A stretch of DNA of 64,000 nucleotides from Tamarix chinensis (taxonomy: Eukaryota; Streptophyta; Magnoliopsida; Caryophyllales; Tamaricaceae), in NCBI GenBank assembly GCA_030549775.1, contig CM060175.1, positions 103,274,922-103,338,921 of the forward strand. Direction: 5' to 3'. The position numbers and the translations under genes were made by a program. Shown here piece after piece: positions 47,671 to 60,535 of this stretch. Under the pieces are notes generated by a model. The model was not told the origin of the DNA, made no database searches, and worked only from the letters and a program-made list of their open reading frames with translations. Numbering within the stretch: the first letter of the stretch is position 1; each line of letters opens with the position of its first letter.

Positions 47671-50600
47671 ATGGCTGCTACTGGTATCCCGAGAGCTATT
47701 CCAGATATGTCGAAGGTTGAGTTACTGGACAGTACTAATTACCGTAGATGGTCCCAGAGAATGCTTATTCTATTTCAGGCTCTTGAGGTAGACTATGTGT
47801 TAATAAATGATCCGCCCACTGAGAAAAATGTTGACACTACACTTGCTACTCCGACCACCACTCCCGCTTCAGTTGCCACTAGGAAAAGTGATGAAGCTGC
47901 TAAAGAAAATTATGAACTGGACAACAAGACCGTTAGAGGTCATCTTTTGCAACATATGAACAATAAGTTATTTGATATGTTCTTTAGTGTTGAGTCTTCG
48001 AAGGATATTTGGGAAACTCTGAAGAGTAAATATGGTTCTAATGAAGCTGGGAGAAAGAAGTATGCTATTGGGAATATGATGAGGTTTCAGATGGACGATG
48101 GCAAGGCGGTGATGGATCAGGTCCATGATTTCGAGCTCTTGGTTGCTGAGGTCCTGGGAGAAGGAATGAAGATCCATGAGACATTCCAGGACAACATGCT
48201 AATAGAGAAATTTCCACAATTTTGGATTGATTTTAGGAACCATCTGAAGCATAAGAAGAGGGATCCAACCTTGCAAGAGCTGACCAATCACATGAAGATA
48301 GAGGAAGTGAATCGCTTGAAGGAAAAACGTGTGCCTTATGCTTCTGGCTCTACGAGTGCAAACGTTATTGAGTCTGCTACAAGATATGATAAATTCAAGG
48401 GGAAAGGAAAGAAGTATCAGAAGAAGGGTCAATAGAAAAGTCAACCCAATTTTAAGAAGGGTGACACTAGGATTCAGAAGAAGATGGTGGCTTGCTATGT
48501 TTGTGGCAAGACGGGTCATAAGGCATATCAATGTTTCAAGAGAAACAACCTACAATCTTAGAATTAGAAAGGTAGTGCCCCTCCAACACCACAGACTAAT
48601 GTTGCTGAAACAGAAGAAGTTATTGCTGCTGTGGTTGTAGAAGCGAACCTGGTTGACAACAAGACAAATTGGATTATGGATACTGGGGCTTCTAAGCATT
48701 TGTGCACCAACAGAGATCTCTTTCACCACTTCGAGGATGCCGCTGATGGAGAGCACGTCTTCATGGGCAACTCAGCCACTACTGTAGTTTTGGGTAAAGG
48801 AAAGGTTCTTCTGAAACTTACCTTTGGAAAATCTCTGCTGCTAGGTGATGTCTTATATGTCCCCTCCCTCCATAGGAACTTAATTTCAGGTAGCTTACTT
48901 AATAGGGCTGGACTGAAACTAGTTTTTGAGACTGATAAGGTCGTGTTGACCAAAAATGGGAACTTTGTGGGCAAGGGGTACTTATTTGATGGACTGTTTG
49001 TTTTGAATGTTGTTTCCACTCCTATTAATAAAATTAGTTCTGCTTCTGCTTATAATGCTGAGTCTCTATCTTTATGACATGGTAGGCTAGGGTATGTGAG
49101 TGTGTCTTCCATTGATAAACTAAAATGAATAAATTTAATTAATGTTTTAGACACTAATGATTATGAGAAGTGTCATGTTTGTGTGGAAGCCAAGTATGCT
49201 AAAAAGCCTTTTTAACCGGTCATAGTGAGATCAACTAAATTGCTTGAATTGATTCATATAGACTTGGTTGATTTTAAGAACACCGAGAGTAGATGAGGAA
49301 AATTATATTATGTGACATTTATTGATGATTATTCGAGATATACTAAAATTTTCCTCCTTAGGTCTAAAGATGAGACCGAAGGTATGTTCTTAAAATATAA
49401 GGCAGAAGTGAAAAACCGATTGGACCGTAAAATAAAGAGGCTTAGATTTGATAGGGGTGGTGAATATGGAACTAGTTTTCTAAAGGACTTTTGTGATAGT
49501 CATGGTATCATACATGAAACTAGTGCCCCTTATTCTCCTAAACAAAATGGTGTAGCTGAAAGAAAGAATAGAACATTGAAAGAAATGATGAATGCCATGC
49601 TTTTGTGTTCGGGAATGTCTGACCATATATGGGGGGGAAGCTGTCTTATCTGCTTGTTATGTGTTAAACAGAGTCCCTCATAAGAAACTAGATAAAACTC
49701 CCTTTGAATTATGGAAAGGTTTTGAACCTAACTTAAAAATTTTAAAAGTGTGGGGGTGTCTAGCTAAGGCTGGCTTACCGGACTTTAGGAGAACTAGCAT
49801 AGGAACAAAGACTTTTGATTGTGCATTTATTGGTTATGCTCAAAATAGTGTTGCATATAGATTTTTGTGTTTGAATGATAACTCTATTTGTGAATCTAGA
49901 AATGCAGAATTTTTTGAGAATATGTTTCCCATGAAAAAGAATGCATGTGATTTTGCTAGTTCTTCTAATGCTTCTTCATTGCCCTTATCAGTACCATCTT
50001 TCTCTAGCGTTGAAAATGATAATGTGAATGAACCTAGGAGAAGTAAGAGAAGAAGGATTGAAACTAGCTTTGGACCTAATTTTATTACTGCTTTCCTGGT
50101 TGAAAATGACAATATTAACATGATAAATGTGGATTTTGTATCTGCTTATCTGATTGAGGAGGATCCTAAATCCTATAAGGAAGCGGTAACTTCTATGGAT
50201 GCTAATTTCTGGAAAGAAGCAATTAAAAATGAGTTAGAATCCATAAAGTCTAATCACACATGGGATTTGGTTTATTTACCTAAAGGTTGCAAGCCAATTA
50301 GATGCAAATGAGTCTTTAAAAAGAAATTGAGAACTGATGGGACCATAGATAAGTTTAAGGCTAGATTGGTAGCTGTAGGCTATAAGCAAAAGAAATACGT
50401 TGATTTTTTTGATACTTATTCTCCTGTGACTAAGATAGCCACAATTCGTTCTTTGGTTGCCTTGGTTGCTATTCATGGACTTGTAGTGCATCAAATGGAT
50501 GTGAAAACAAATTTTCTAAATGGTGACTTGAAAGATGAGATCTATGTGGAGCAGCCCGAGGGCTGTGAAGTCATTGTATGGCCTTAAACAAGCTCCTAAG

Positions 50601-51662
50601 CAATGGCATGAAAATTTTGACTGGACCTCAGTAATGGTTATGTTGTGAATGCATCTGACTCATGTGTTTATTCTAAAGTGATTGGAAATGAATATGTGAT
50701 AATCTGCTTGTACGTGGATGACATGTTAATTCTTGGCACAAGCTTGTCTATGGTCGATGAGAAAAAATTATTTTTATCTTCTCATTTTCAAATGAAAGAT
50801 CTAGGAGAAGATGATGTAATTCTTGGTATTAAAATGAGCTAAACCGAAAAATGGTTTTTCCTTGAGTCAGTCCCATTATGTTGATAAGATATTAGAAAAT
50901 TTTGATTGTCGAGATGAAATGCCTGTGAAAACTCCCTATGATCCTACCATACATTTGAAAAAGAACCTAGGTGATAGTGTTTCTCAAGCTTAATATGCTA
51001 AAATTATAGGTAGTGTGATGTTCCTCATAAACTGCACCAGACCTAATATTGCCTATGCTGTGAGTATATTGAGTAGGTATACTCATAGCCCAAGTAATGA
51101 ACACTGGACTGCTCTTCGTCGTTTGCTTAGATATCTTAAGGGTACTAAGGATTGGGGTTTGTATTTTTGTAAATTTCCTACTGTGTTAGAGAGATATACA
51201 AATGCTAACTAGATTTATGATAATGATGAAATAAATTCCACCAGTGGCTATGTGTTTACCTTAGGAGGAGGAGTTGTGTCGTGGAAGTTTGCTAAACAAA
51301 CTTGTATAGCTCTCTCCACCATGGAGTCAGAGTTTATTGCCCTTGAATTAGCTGGTCAAGAGGCAGAGTGGTTGAGGGATTTGTTGGCTGATGTGCCCTT
51401 GTGGAGGAAACCTAGTGTACCGGTTTCCTTACATTGTGATTCACAGGTAGCCATATGTGTTGCTAAGAATAGTGTATATAATGGTAAGAGGAGACACATC
51501 CATGTTAGGCACAGTTCGGTGAGACAACTGTTGAGTAGTGGTGTGATCTCTTTAAAGTTTGTCAGATCAGAGAGAAATCTGGCAGACCCTCTTACAAAGG
51601 GTCTAACGAGAAGAGTTATCCTCGAATCGTCGAGGGGGATAGGGCTTAAGACTTTGAGTTGA
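47671..51662 (+). pseudogene. Copia-1 gag-pol, broken by stops and frameshifts
   Basis: Gag starts at ATG 47671 and runs to an in-frame TAG at 48433. Beyond it lie the zinc knuckle CYVCGKTGHKAYQC (about 48498-48539) and a protease with DTGASKHLC near 48679. Integrase follows (49312 on), then reverse transcriptase (MDVKTNFLNGD near 50496, intact YVDD near 50713) and RNase H ending at 51662. Breaks: stops at 48433, about 48558 and 49075; a one-base gain in a run of seven G at 49631-49637; TGG to TGA at 50309; a deletion with frame change near 50570-50640; further stops near 50840, 50991 and 51210. Domain order INT before RT is diagnostic for Ty1/copia. Confidence 0.92.
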
Positions 51663-52240
51663 GGAAAGTATGGTGTTACCACTCGTATGACTACTCTATT
51701 GTACTACAATCCCATCCCTATGACATGTGGTAATAAATATCGAACATGTTGAGCTCAAACTCTTAATGAGTTCATAGCCCTATCTTTTAGGTGATCCTTG
51801 TGAGTTGGATTTGATGAACTCACCGCATGGAATTTTATAAGGATGAGCATGCTTGTGCTCTTAATGAATCTAAAAATCAGGTTTGGTGGTGCTTGTGAGA
51901 CACACTTGATGGATTCACCTAGGTGAGTGTGAAGGTGGGTTGCCTTCTAAGAAAGACTAAGGTTGTCTTTCTATAGCACTCATGAGTACCCAAGGTGCAC
52001 GCATGGCCATTAAAAGCGCATGTGTTATTATTACAGAATTTGCAGAATTTAAGGTAAGACATGTGTTGTGGGGGTCTCAATCGAAATCTAGGTAGTTCAA
52101 AATTTGTTCACTCCCTAGATACGGTTGTTGCCTCACTTCACTACGTATCAATTCAATCCTTGTGATATTGATACTTAAGTGTTATTCCTTATTTGCCCAA
52201 TTTTTCATATTTTTCCTATCGTTCGCCATTGGTGGGGGAT
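51663..52240 (+). other. Copia-1 3' untranslated region and polypurine tract
   Basis: About 580 bases between the pol stop and the 3' LTR, related to the same region of Copia-2 (32280-32872), for example CACTTGATGGATTCACCTAG. The purine run ending GGTGGGGGAT abuts the LTR and is the expected plus-strand primer. Confidence 0.8.
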
Positions 52241-52973
52241 TGTTGGGCAATGGCAGAACTTAAGCTGCTATTTGCTGAGTTTTGGTATCCCACATTGGTA
52301 AGGAATATTTGTTTTAACTAGTTTTTATACTCCCTCACTATTTGGCATGTTTGAATTAAAAGCTTGAGCTGTTTTGAGTGGGCCAATGGACTAGACTATA
52401 TCACACACGCGCGCGCGCGCGCCGCCGCCCGCCCATCTTGTCTGGGCGTGGGTGTGGGTGAGTCATAGATCCAGACAAGGCCCAACTTTCTTTTTGAAAA
52501 AAAAAATTGAACGGTTCTTTTTCAAAATTTGATCTTCGACGGTTTCTAATTTTTCTAGTAGTTGTTTTGGAACGTTGTCTCAATGCATGTGAAGGGTTGA
52601 GACGTTTCACTCTTCTAGATTTTTCGTCCTTTTTTTAACCGATTTCTTCATTTGTTTTTACACATATATGAAATACCGAAAATCCAAAGAGAAGAATTGT
52701 TCGATCTACCAAGCAATTTGACTTCGAATATTTTCTGGGCAAAGTTCTACAATTCCAATCCTCACATCTCGAGTGCACGAGATTAAGGACGTTGTGTAAA
52801 CCCTTGGGGTGGACCAACCATAAAGGGATCTGCACCGAAGTCCGGTCGATATTCACTTCAGGGCAGTAAATTGGTTTCACGGCACAACAAAATTAATAAG
52901 TATCATTCTACAGTTTTCTGTTTCAATTGTTTTCCTACCTCTACATATGCTTTGGCTTTATATTTTATCTTCA
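52241..52973 (+). repeat. 3' LTR of Copia-1
   Basis: Starts TGTTGGGCAATGG and ends ATCTTCA before the ACGTC duplication. The palindrome of the 5' LTR is replaced by a (CG)n run at 52406-52425 and a shorter stem CGCCCA...TGGGCG. The 13-base ATATTCACTTCAG is unchanged at 52849-52861. Confidence 0.93.
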
Positions 52974-52978
52974 ACGTC

Positions 52979-54589
52979 TTTATCCGAGTAAATAGACGTC
53001 GGAGCCACAACCCTACAATGAATCAGTGATGATGTCTGAACCTAGTGGCCAGGATCATCTAATTCATTTTAGGAGTCCTATATTAAACCCAAAAGAAAAA
53101 GACCCCTAAACACTCATGTATAGTTATTAAAGTATACACCAATATATTTTATAAGATGGCCACATTATAATTATTTTTTGACAAACTATATATAATATGT
53201 TAGTGTATATTAAATAAACTAAATTCAAATAAAATAAGTTCAAAAAAGTCTATTAGTTTAAGTTAAAGTATAAAAAAACGATCCACAACATATCACTTTA
53301 GAGGTTTTCTAAGTTTTTAAGTTATTTTCAAACATTTATTGGACAACAATCTAGTATTTTAATTTCAATTTAAAATTAAAAATATAATTATTACATTTTG
53401 TAAAAATATATGTAAATATGAAAACTAAACTCAAGAATGTGTGTTTGCTCCATGTACACCTCCTATTAGACAGTGTACAAATGGTATTATACTTATTTTT
53501 AAAGTACTATCGGTAAATTATTTACTCTAAACCAAAGTTATATGAGACTTTTGTAAGTATTTATAGGAATTTAAAAGTACCCAAAGCTCATATTTGAAAG
53601 AGAACATACAATTGGGAACAATTTTTTAAGTTTAAGAAGACAAAAAATTTAGAAATATTATCTTATCGATGGTACATAATTTACTACATTATCGGTTAAA
53701 ATTAGACTAAAGTAATAAATATTTTATCATATAATTTTGGCTTAATTTTTATTTATATTAATTGAACCTTCTATGGTAATAAAGAAAAAGTAAAAGTAAC
53801 TTAAAATTAAACTAAAGCAACAAACTTTTATTTAATCAAGGTTACTCACAAAAAAAAGGGAAAAAAAGATAGAAAAAGGAAGCAATAAATAATAAACAAT
53901 ATCTTTGCACTATTGGAAACCTTTATTCCCCGCCACTTAGGACTTATATAAATTTACTCTTCTTCTTTTTAAAATTTAGAATAAAGTTGTACCTATAATT
54001 AAGTATATGTTTGAGCGACCATTTTAAACTCAAATTTTTTTCAATTTATATTATTTTCAATAAAAAATTTAAATAAAATAAAATAACTGAGAACAGTTAT
54101 CAACAAACATCTATTACTATCCCAAATATACACTAATCCATCACAACTCCGTAGATCTCATACATCATAATATTTTATAAGATTATTGTAAATAAGATAT
54201 AAGAAGTATAAAGGTTAAATAGTTAGTATTACATGAATTATTCTTGGGTATAATTTATGATTTGGGAAAAACATATGACAACGTTGATAGTTGTACTGTT
54301 GTTGATCTGCCTCCTAATAATTAGCCGTGAGTTGTGAAGTGGTATGAAAACCTCTTCCTTTCCAATGCCTATACTATACGATCATTCCACTTAGAAAATT
54401 GGTGCAACATATTAACAGCAGTATGATGTCAGCGTTAAAAATAAAATAAAATATCTATCATTAGGGTTATTAGAAAAATAATATGTATATCATAATGTTT
54501 GTGAAACTTTTCACTATAAATTAATAACCATATTAATATTCTCTTAATTTAAAAAATTACACACGCACACACACACATAAATATACATT
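52979..54589. other. Host DNA after Copia-1, AT-rich
   Basis: The first 100 bases continue the balanced-composition island interrupted by Copia-1. The rest is AT-rich without recognisable genes or element ends. Confidence 0.45.
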
Positions 54590-55009
54590 TAAGTAACTTT
54601 CACCACGATTAAACTTATATTTTAGCGTCACTAAATTGATTTTTTATCAATGAGCTACTCTTTTACCATTATTCTACTTAAAAATGATATTTCATCACCG
54701 ATATAGTGATTTTCCACCAAAAAAATTGATTGTTCACCAATATTACTATTCTACTTAAAAATTAATCTTTTACCACTAATATATTAATCGTTCACCACTA
54801 ATGTACTAATCTTTCATCACTAGTGAACTAATTTTTTACTAGCAATTTGATCTTTTACTATTATTCTACTTAAAAACAATCTTTTATCACTAATATACTA
54901 ACATTTCACCCCCTAATCTACTGATTTTTCATTGGCGAAATGATCTTTCACCATTAATGTATTGAACTTCCACTACAGCTACTATCCATATATATATATA
55001 TATATATAT

Positions 55010-55041
<32 letters not shown>

Positions 55042-55870
55042 ACATTTAAGTATCTTTCACCATTATTAAATTGATTTTTCGCTATCAGTAAACTAATTTT
55101 TCATTAGATAGTTGATCTTTCACCATCATTATACTTAAAAATTTAGCTTTCACCACTAATGTACTAATTTTTTACCAACAAATTGATCTTTCACTATATA
55201 TATTTTATCATATATTTAAGTATCTTTCACCACTATTAAACTAATCTTTCACAATCATTGAACTAACTTTTCACTAGTAAGTTGATCTTTTACCATTATT
55301 TGACTTAAAAAATATCTTTTACTACTAATATACTAACATTTCACCACTAATGTATTGATTTTCATCCGTAAGTTGATCTTTCATCATTAATGTACTAAAA
55401 TTTTACCACAATTATATATCATCATCATCATCACCATCATCATCATATATTTAAGTATCTTCCACTACGATTAAACTAATCTTTCACCATCACTCAATTG
55501 ATTTTTCACCAATGAGCTAATCTTTTATCATTATTTGACATAAAAATGATCTTCGCTACAAATATAGTAACCTTTCACCACTAATATATTAATTTTTTTA
55601 CCACTAACGTATTGATTTTTCACCACTAATGCACTAATTTTTTTACCACTAACGTATTGATTTTTCACCACTAATGCACTAATTTTTTTACCACTAATGT
55701 ATTGATATTTTACTACTAATGTGCTAAATTTTTTACTAGTGAATTGATATTTCCCTATTCTTCTACTTATAACTAATATTTCATTACTAATGTAATGATT
55801 TTTTACCAATGAGATAAATTTTCACCTTTGTTTTACTTAAAAATAATATTTCATCACTAATATATTGAAT
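54590..55870. repeat. Degenerate minisatellite, TTTCACCACTAATGTACTAAT type
   Basis: About 1.3 kb of imperfect units of roughly 22-24 bases with cores such as TTTCACCACTAATGTACTAA and TTGATCTTTCACCATTA. The freshest part, 55585-55690, holds two near-identical copies of a 46-base double unit. Interspersed are (TA)n at 54988-55011 and (CAT)n at 55010-55041 and 55418-55447. The minus-strand frame 55531-55809 is a product of the repeats. Confidence 0.8.
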
Positions 55871-56069
55871 TCTTTTCTAATTTTTTAAATAAAAAATATA
55901 TTAATATAGATATCTATTTATAACGTAAATTTTAGAAACATTATGGATTTTTTTAATAAGCCAATGTTAAAATAAATTAATTACAAATAAATAAATAAAC
56001 AGACTGTAGCAATAGGTTGCATGGTGCTAGACCGTGCAACATAAATTCTACCCAAAGACACACAATAAC

Positions 56070-57040
56070 TAAGGGTGTTCGATGGATTGGGTTAGCCATG
56101 ACTTATATAACCCAACCTATGAAAATAGATTTATGAGTTAGATGTGTTGCATTACTATTTTATAAAAGTGCACATTTATTAACCCACAATGAGTTACAAA
56201 TTAAAAGGGTTTAGTATAGGATAGCCCATGGGTTGCCGTGAGTTAGTAAATATTACCTTTACTATACAAAAATCACCACCACGACAACCTCAGTTTAACC
56301 AGACCCTAGATGTTTTTATACCTCCCTTGACCCAACCGACTCCACCCAACCTCATCCTATCCTAAAGTGACTCCACTTGGCTTCACCCAGGCTTTGTTTG
56401 ACCTTGGCTTGGTCTAAGCTAACTCCCACCTTTACTAGACTCCACTCGACCCCCCATTAAAATCCAACATTACTTATTCCCATCATGACTCAACCTCACC
56501 GTGTCTACTTCCAAAATCACCCAATTGCAAGCTAACTAGGCCCAAACCTAATCCTACCCGACCCATAAAATGACTCAAATATGACCTGACCCAATAAAAT
56601 AAATCTATATGATTGGGATCTATAATAATCTAAACCCAAAACTGATTTGACTAATAAAATAACTTGAAATGATCCGAACCTGAAACCAATTCGACCAATA
56701 AAATAACTTAAAATCTGACCTGACTTGACCCAACTAACAATCGACCCTAAATAACCAAAGAGGAGAACAACCCGACCTGGTACAACCTAACTCAAACCTG
56801 AACCTGACCAACCTGATTGCCACCTCTAAGTAGAGGTAGTCATAAGTTTGTTTGTTTATTAACCCACGGTAATCCATGTTCAATATATCTAAAATGTGAG
56901 TTACAATGGGTTGGTTTGGGTTGAAAATTATTAATCATTTACTTCAACCTACCATAGGTTATACCATGAATTGCATGGTTTACATGAGTTAAGATAATAT
57001 GGATTGGAATAAACCATGACAACTCATTTGAACACCCTTA
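56070..57040. mobile_element. Non-autonomous hAT element with ACAATAAC target duplication
   Basis: Perfect 8-bp direct repeats ACAATAAC at 56062-56069 and 57041-57048 flank ends TAAGGGTGTTC (left) and GAACACCCTTA (right). The subterminal parts hold repeated AACCCA/TGGGTT motifs in both orientations, and the middle (56280-56800) carries degenerate CCCAACC/GACCTGACC runs. It is 971 bases long, with no coding region. The 8-base duplication and short inverted ends place it in hAT. Confidence 0.88.
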
Positions 57041-57048
57041 ACAATAAC

Positions 57049-57532
57049 AATAAGACAAAAATAGTAATAAAAAGGAACAAAAACTTACTTATATAGAACT
57101 ATTATATTTATACTTACCTTTTCTCCTAGATTTCCTTTTTCCCTTAAGAGTTCAAATCCTCTTATCTTCTTCTTATTTCTTAATTTTTTTCTTCTTCTTT
57201 TCCTTTTCTAAAGTAATTCAATAACAATAGGTGAGATCAAGGTAGTTACTTGCTAATAATAAATTAGAGCATTTGATTGGTTGCCATGAGAAGTATAGCA
57301 TGTGTTAACTCACAAGCGTTTAAGAAATTTGTACAAGAATGGGTAATTGGTCAAGATCAACTTCTAGAAGATTTGATGATGGCTGAAAGAAATATAGGAG
57401 AGTATGAGGAAGATGATTCAAAGAGCCTTGTGTGCTCTACCAGGAACCCGATCAGGAGAAGTCACATGTTGCTCAATGCATTACATTTAGGATGGTTTTT
57501 GTTCCTTGGTCTGGTCTCTTTGAGTGTACTTT
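57049..57532 (+). other. Short interval with an 86-aa frame of unknown origin
   Basis: An open frame at 57277-57537 encodes an N-terminal polar part (AFKKFVQEW, EYEEDDSK) and a hydrophobic end (LGWFLFLGLVSLSVLL). Its stop lies at the first bases of the LTR at 57533, so it may be a gene or element fragment cut by that LTR. I do not recognise the family. Confidence 0.25.
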
Positions 57533-60500
57533 TGTAACACCCCGGTTTTTAGGACAAGAAAATTTCATTTGAAAGAGTTAATCATGGAATCTAAACAATG
57601 AAAACGAAGGGTGTTGCTGCTACACTTGGTACAAGTTCGGTTTCCTCTATTATGCTCATACCAATTGCTATGAATAAAATTACTACCCTGCTTAAATTAG
57701 TAACATGATTACAAGAAATAGAATAGATGAGAAAACATATAAGTATTGTGCTAATTAAAAGCGGCATTAGTGATTATAAAACTCAAAAGAGAGAAATATA
57801 GGAGGACATAAGTGTCCCAAATACAACTAAAATCAAATATACAAAAGACACTGGATAACCCTAGGATCTCAAATCGGACTACCATCTTTTGACTGAACTT
57901 GAAAGCTGACCTGCAAAGACCACTACCCATTGAATACACAGGGACCCACAAAAGTAACTCTTTTTTACAACGGTATTGAGCAATCTTTTATACTAAACCA
58001 AAATAATAATAATAGATAACATAAAACACATGCAAGGCATCACAATAATACATGGTATAAAACATTAAATTATGCACGTGTTAATTGAAATATGATAATC
58101 ATTTATATAACCACATACCACTAATTCCATATATTATTCATACTTGTTTGTCTAGAATTAATTGAAATTTACTAATGGAACATCCAAGAGATGCTCTTTA
58201 AAGTATCATTAGAAATAACATCAACCCAAAACTAAGACAATAGCAATATATCACATGCTTCGTTATCATTATCGATAAATCTCATAACATAGGTAGGCTC
58301 ACATACAGATCAATAACAACTCATCGCATCAAAGGTAAGTACAAAGACAGCTACTAAAACATAGGTAGACACAAAAGTTGCTCCTGAACCATAGGTAAGC
58401 ACAAAGGCTGCTACTAACTAATCCGATAATCCATCAATCATTTTTATTTTTATTTACTCGAGGGGAGATCAATCAATCTAGAGATACTAAGATACTTTGG
58501 TCATACTAGCACACCAAGGTAGCATAGTATCCTACCAACTATCAACCTAAGGACATAAAGGTACCCTGATCACACCGATACACGAAGGTAATATCGTACC
58601 CTACCGATAAAAACACCTAATATATAAGTATGCATATCCCTATCAGTCATCATAACAAAATAGAGTAAGATATAAGATCTGATTGGGGCACTAAGGCACA
58701 CAAGCAAAAATCCATAATCAACTATGGGCTAAACTTCATCTTTAGGGTAAAAAGCCACCATTTTCGATATTGAGGTATTTCACTTTAAGTATTAATATTT
58801 TATTAAGGTGACCACGAAATTATAATCAAGCACATAAATCTAGTTTCCATACTTAACCATCTTTATTCATTTCTAAACATCTGAGACAATCACAATCAAG
58901 GTCAATAGCAAGGTTAACATTAATAATATATTAAGACCATTTTAGGCTCAATTATTCATATTTAAGCGCATCAGGCCAACATGACCAAAATACCACTAAG
59001 ACTAAAATTACCACATTATCATCATTTTTAATTACTAAATCCATTTTATTTATTAAATTATCATGGAAAGACTAAAATATAATAATTAAATTAATTTATC
59101 ATGCAATTAAATTAGCATATGAGATAAATATCTATGTTGCCCTTATTTAAGATTTTGCATATAAAAACGCTAGCATGTGTATCTAAGACATTCTGAAATA
59201 CATAATCTCATGCTCTACAATAGATAATATGCATTAGACATACCTATCACTCTATCGGGATAAATATTATAACACACTAAAAATGACCAAGTTAACCCTA
59301 GGGCACACATCCATAATTATTATTCCATAAACATATCTAAGCATACTCATCCTATCATTTTCCATGTACATGTCATACATTATCATGAAGATTATTTTTC
59401 CATACTTTTGTACCAAAAATATTTACATATGTTATCATGCTATTTTTACCAATTTTCAAGATATAATATATTACACATAATGATAATTTAACAAATCATG
59501 CTTAACATATTTCGTAAAAAACCTTAATATACTATCATGTGAAGTCAAATATTTTAGGAAAGTATAAAAGTTAATTGAATTCTAACATAAATGTAAAATA
59601 GAGGTATCTTACTAAATACTACAAGATTTTGCTAATCAAACTTCATACTTAAAAATAATGCTAAATTTATCAAATTAATATTTAACAAATAAAATAGTAA
59701 TTATAATAATAAAATATTTATTTTTCGAAAATTACTAAAATACCCTTACATTTAAGATACGTAACAAAAATTATTAGAGGAAAAACTTCCTCACGATGCA
59801 CATGCAACGTGAGCTCATGCATGAAGAAGGGGGTTGAGCTGGGAAAGGTGGAGATGGTGTTGGGTTGGTTGAGGAGGAAGGGTGAAGCATGGGTGGTGGA
59901 TATGGTGGTGATGACTGGTGATTTAGACGACTAAGGGTGGTGATGGCATCGAAAGGGACAATGGAGTTGCGAAGGGAGGTGGTGTAGCGGCTGTTTGGTG
60001 TTGTAGGAAAGGGTGGAGGAGGAGGCTTCGAAGTATAGCAGTGTGTGGCCTAGTGTGGAAGAGGGCTCGGCTAGGGTAATGCAGGAAGGAGGAAAGGAAA
60101 GGCAATGGCAAAGAGGGTCAAAGAGGGCGGTGGTTGGCTGCAGTGAGAGGTGTTAAAGTAAAGGAGAAAGCAATAGTAGTTTCTATTGTTGCCTACAAGA
60201 GTGCTACAGAGGGGAATTTGGTGCTAGGGGAGGTGCAGCGGGGGTTCTAGTAGCAGGGGAGGAGGATAAAAGGCAAGGTACAATGGGGGAGAAGGGAGAA
60301 GAAGAAGAAAAAGAGAAGAAGGTGGAAAAGGAGCGACATCGATGGAGGATACAGTGGTTATGTTGGGATGGTGGTGGTGAGGAGAGGAGAAAGGAGGAGG
60401 AGGCTAGTGGTGGTGTTAGCGACACACGAAAATGGAGGGGTGGTGGTGAAAGATGGTGATGAGCGGTGATGGTGCATGCAGGGGAGAGAATCCAGTGATA

Positions 60501-60535
60501 GGGGTTGCAGTGTGGTGGTTGATGGCGCAAGAGGC
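57533..60535 (-). mobile_element. Minus-strand long LTR, truncated
   Basis: On + it begins TGTAACACCCCGG, the complement of the LTR 3' end GGGGTGTTACA, followed by ACTTGGTACAAG as in the other copies. Near 57900-57985 it has the complement of the TATTCAATGGG...GCAGGT segment. Towards 59800-60535 it becomes GA-rich on +, the complement of the CT-rich block. The LTR start (GGTATTACA on +) is missing; the copy stops where the inverted-repeat element at 60536 begins. The minus-strand frames at 59923-60579 come from the CT-rich block. Confidence 0.65.

Larger units (their letters stand above)
46724..52973 (+). mobile_element. Copia-1: full-length Ty1/copia element, ACGTC target duplication
   Basis: Two closely similar LTRs (46724-47431 and 52241-52973) bound a 6.25-kb element flanked by ACGTC at 46719-46723 and 52974-52978. 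Ends are TGTTGGG...TTCA. Gag, protease, integrase, reverse transcriptase and RNase H follow in copia order from 47671 to 51662. A purine tract (GGTGGGGGAT) precedes the 3' LTR. The coding region has several breaks. The intact duplication and similar LTRs mark it as younger than Copia-2, its relative. Confidence 0.95.

Noticed and set aside
55531..55809. 92-aa minus frame with VVKNQYVSGKKISAL repeats
   Set aside because: Direct translation of the minisatellite; period and position follow the DNA repeat.
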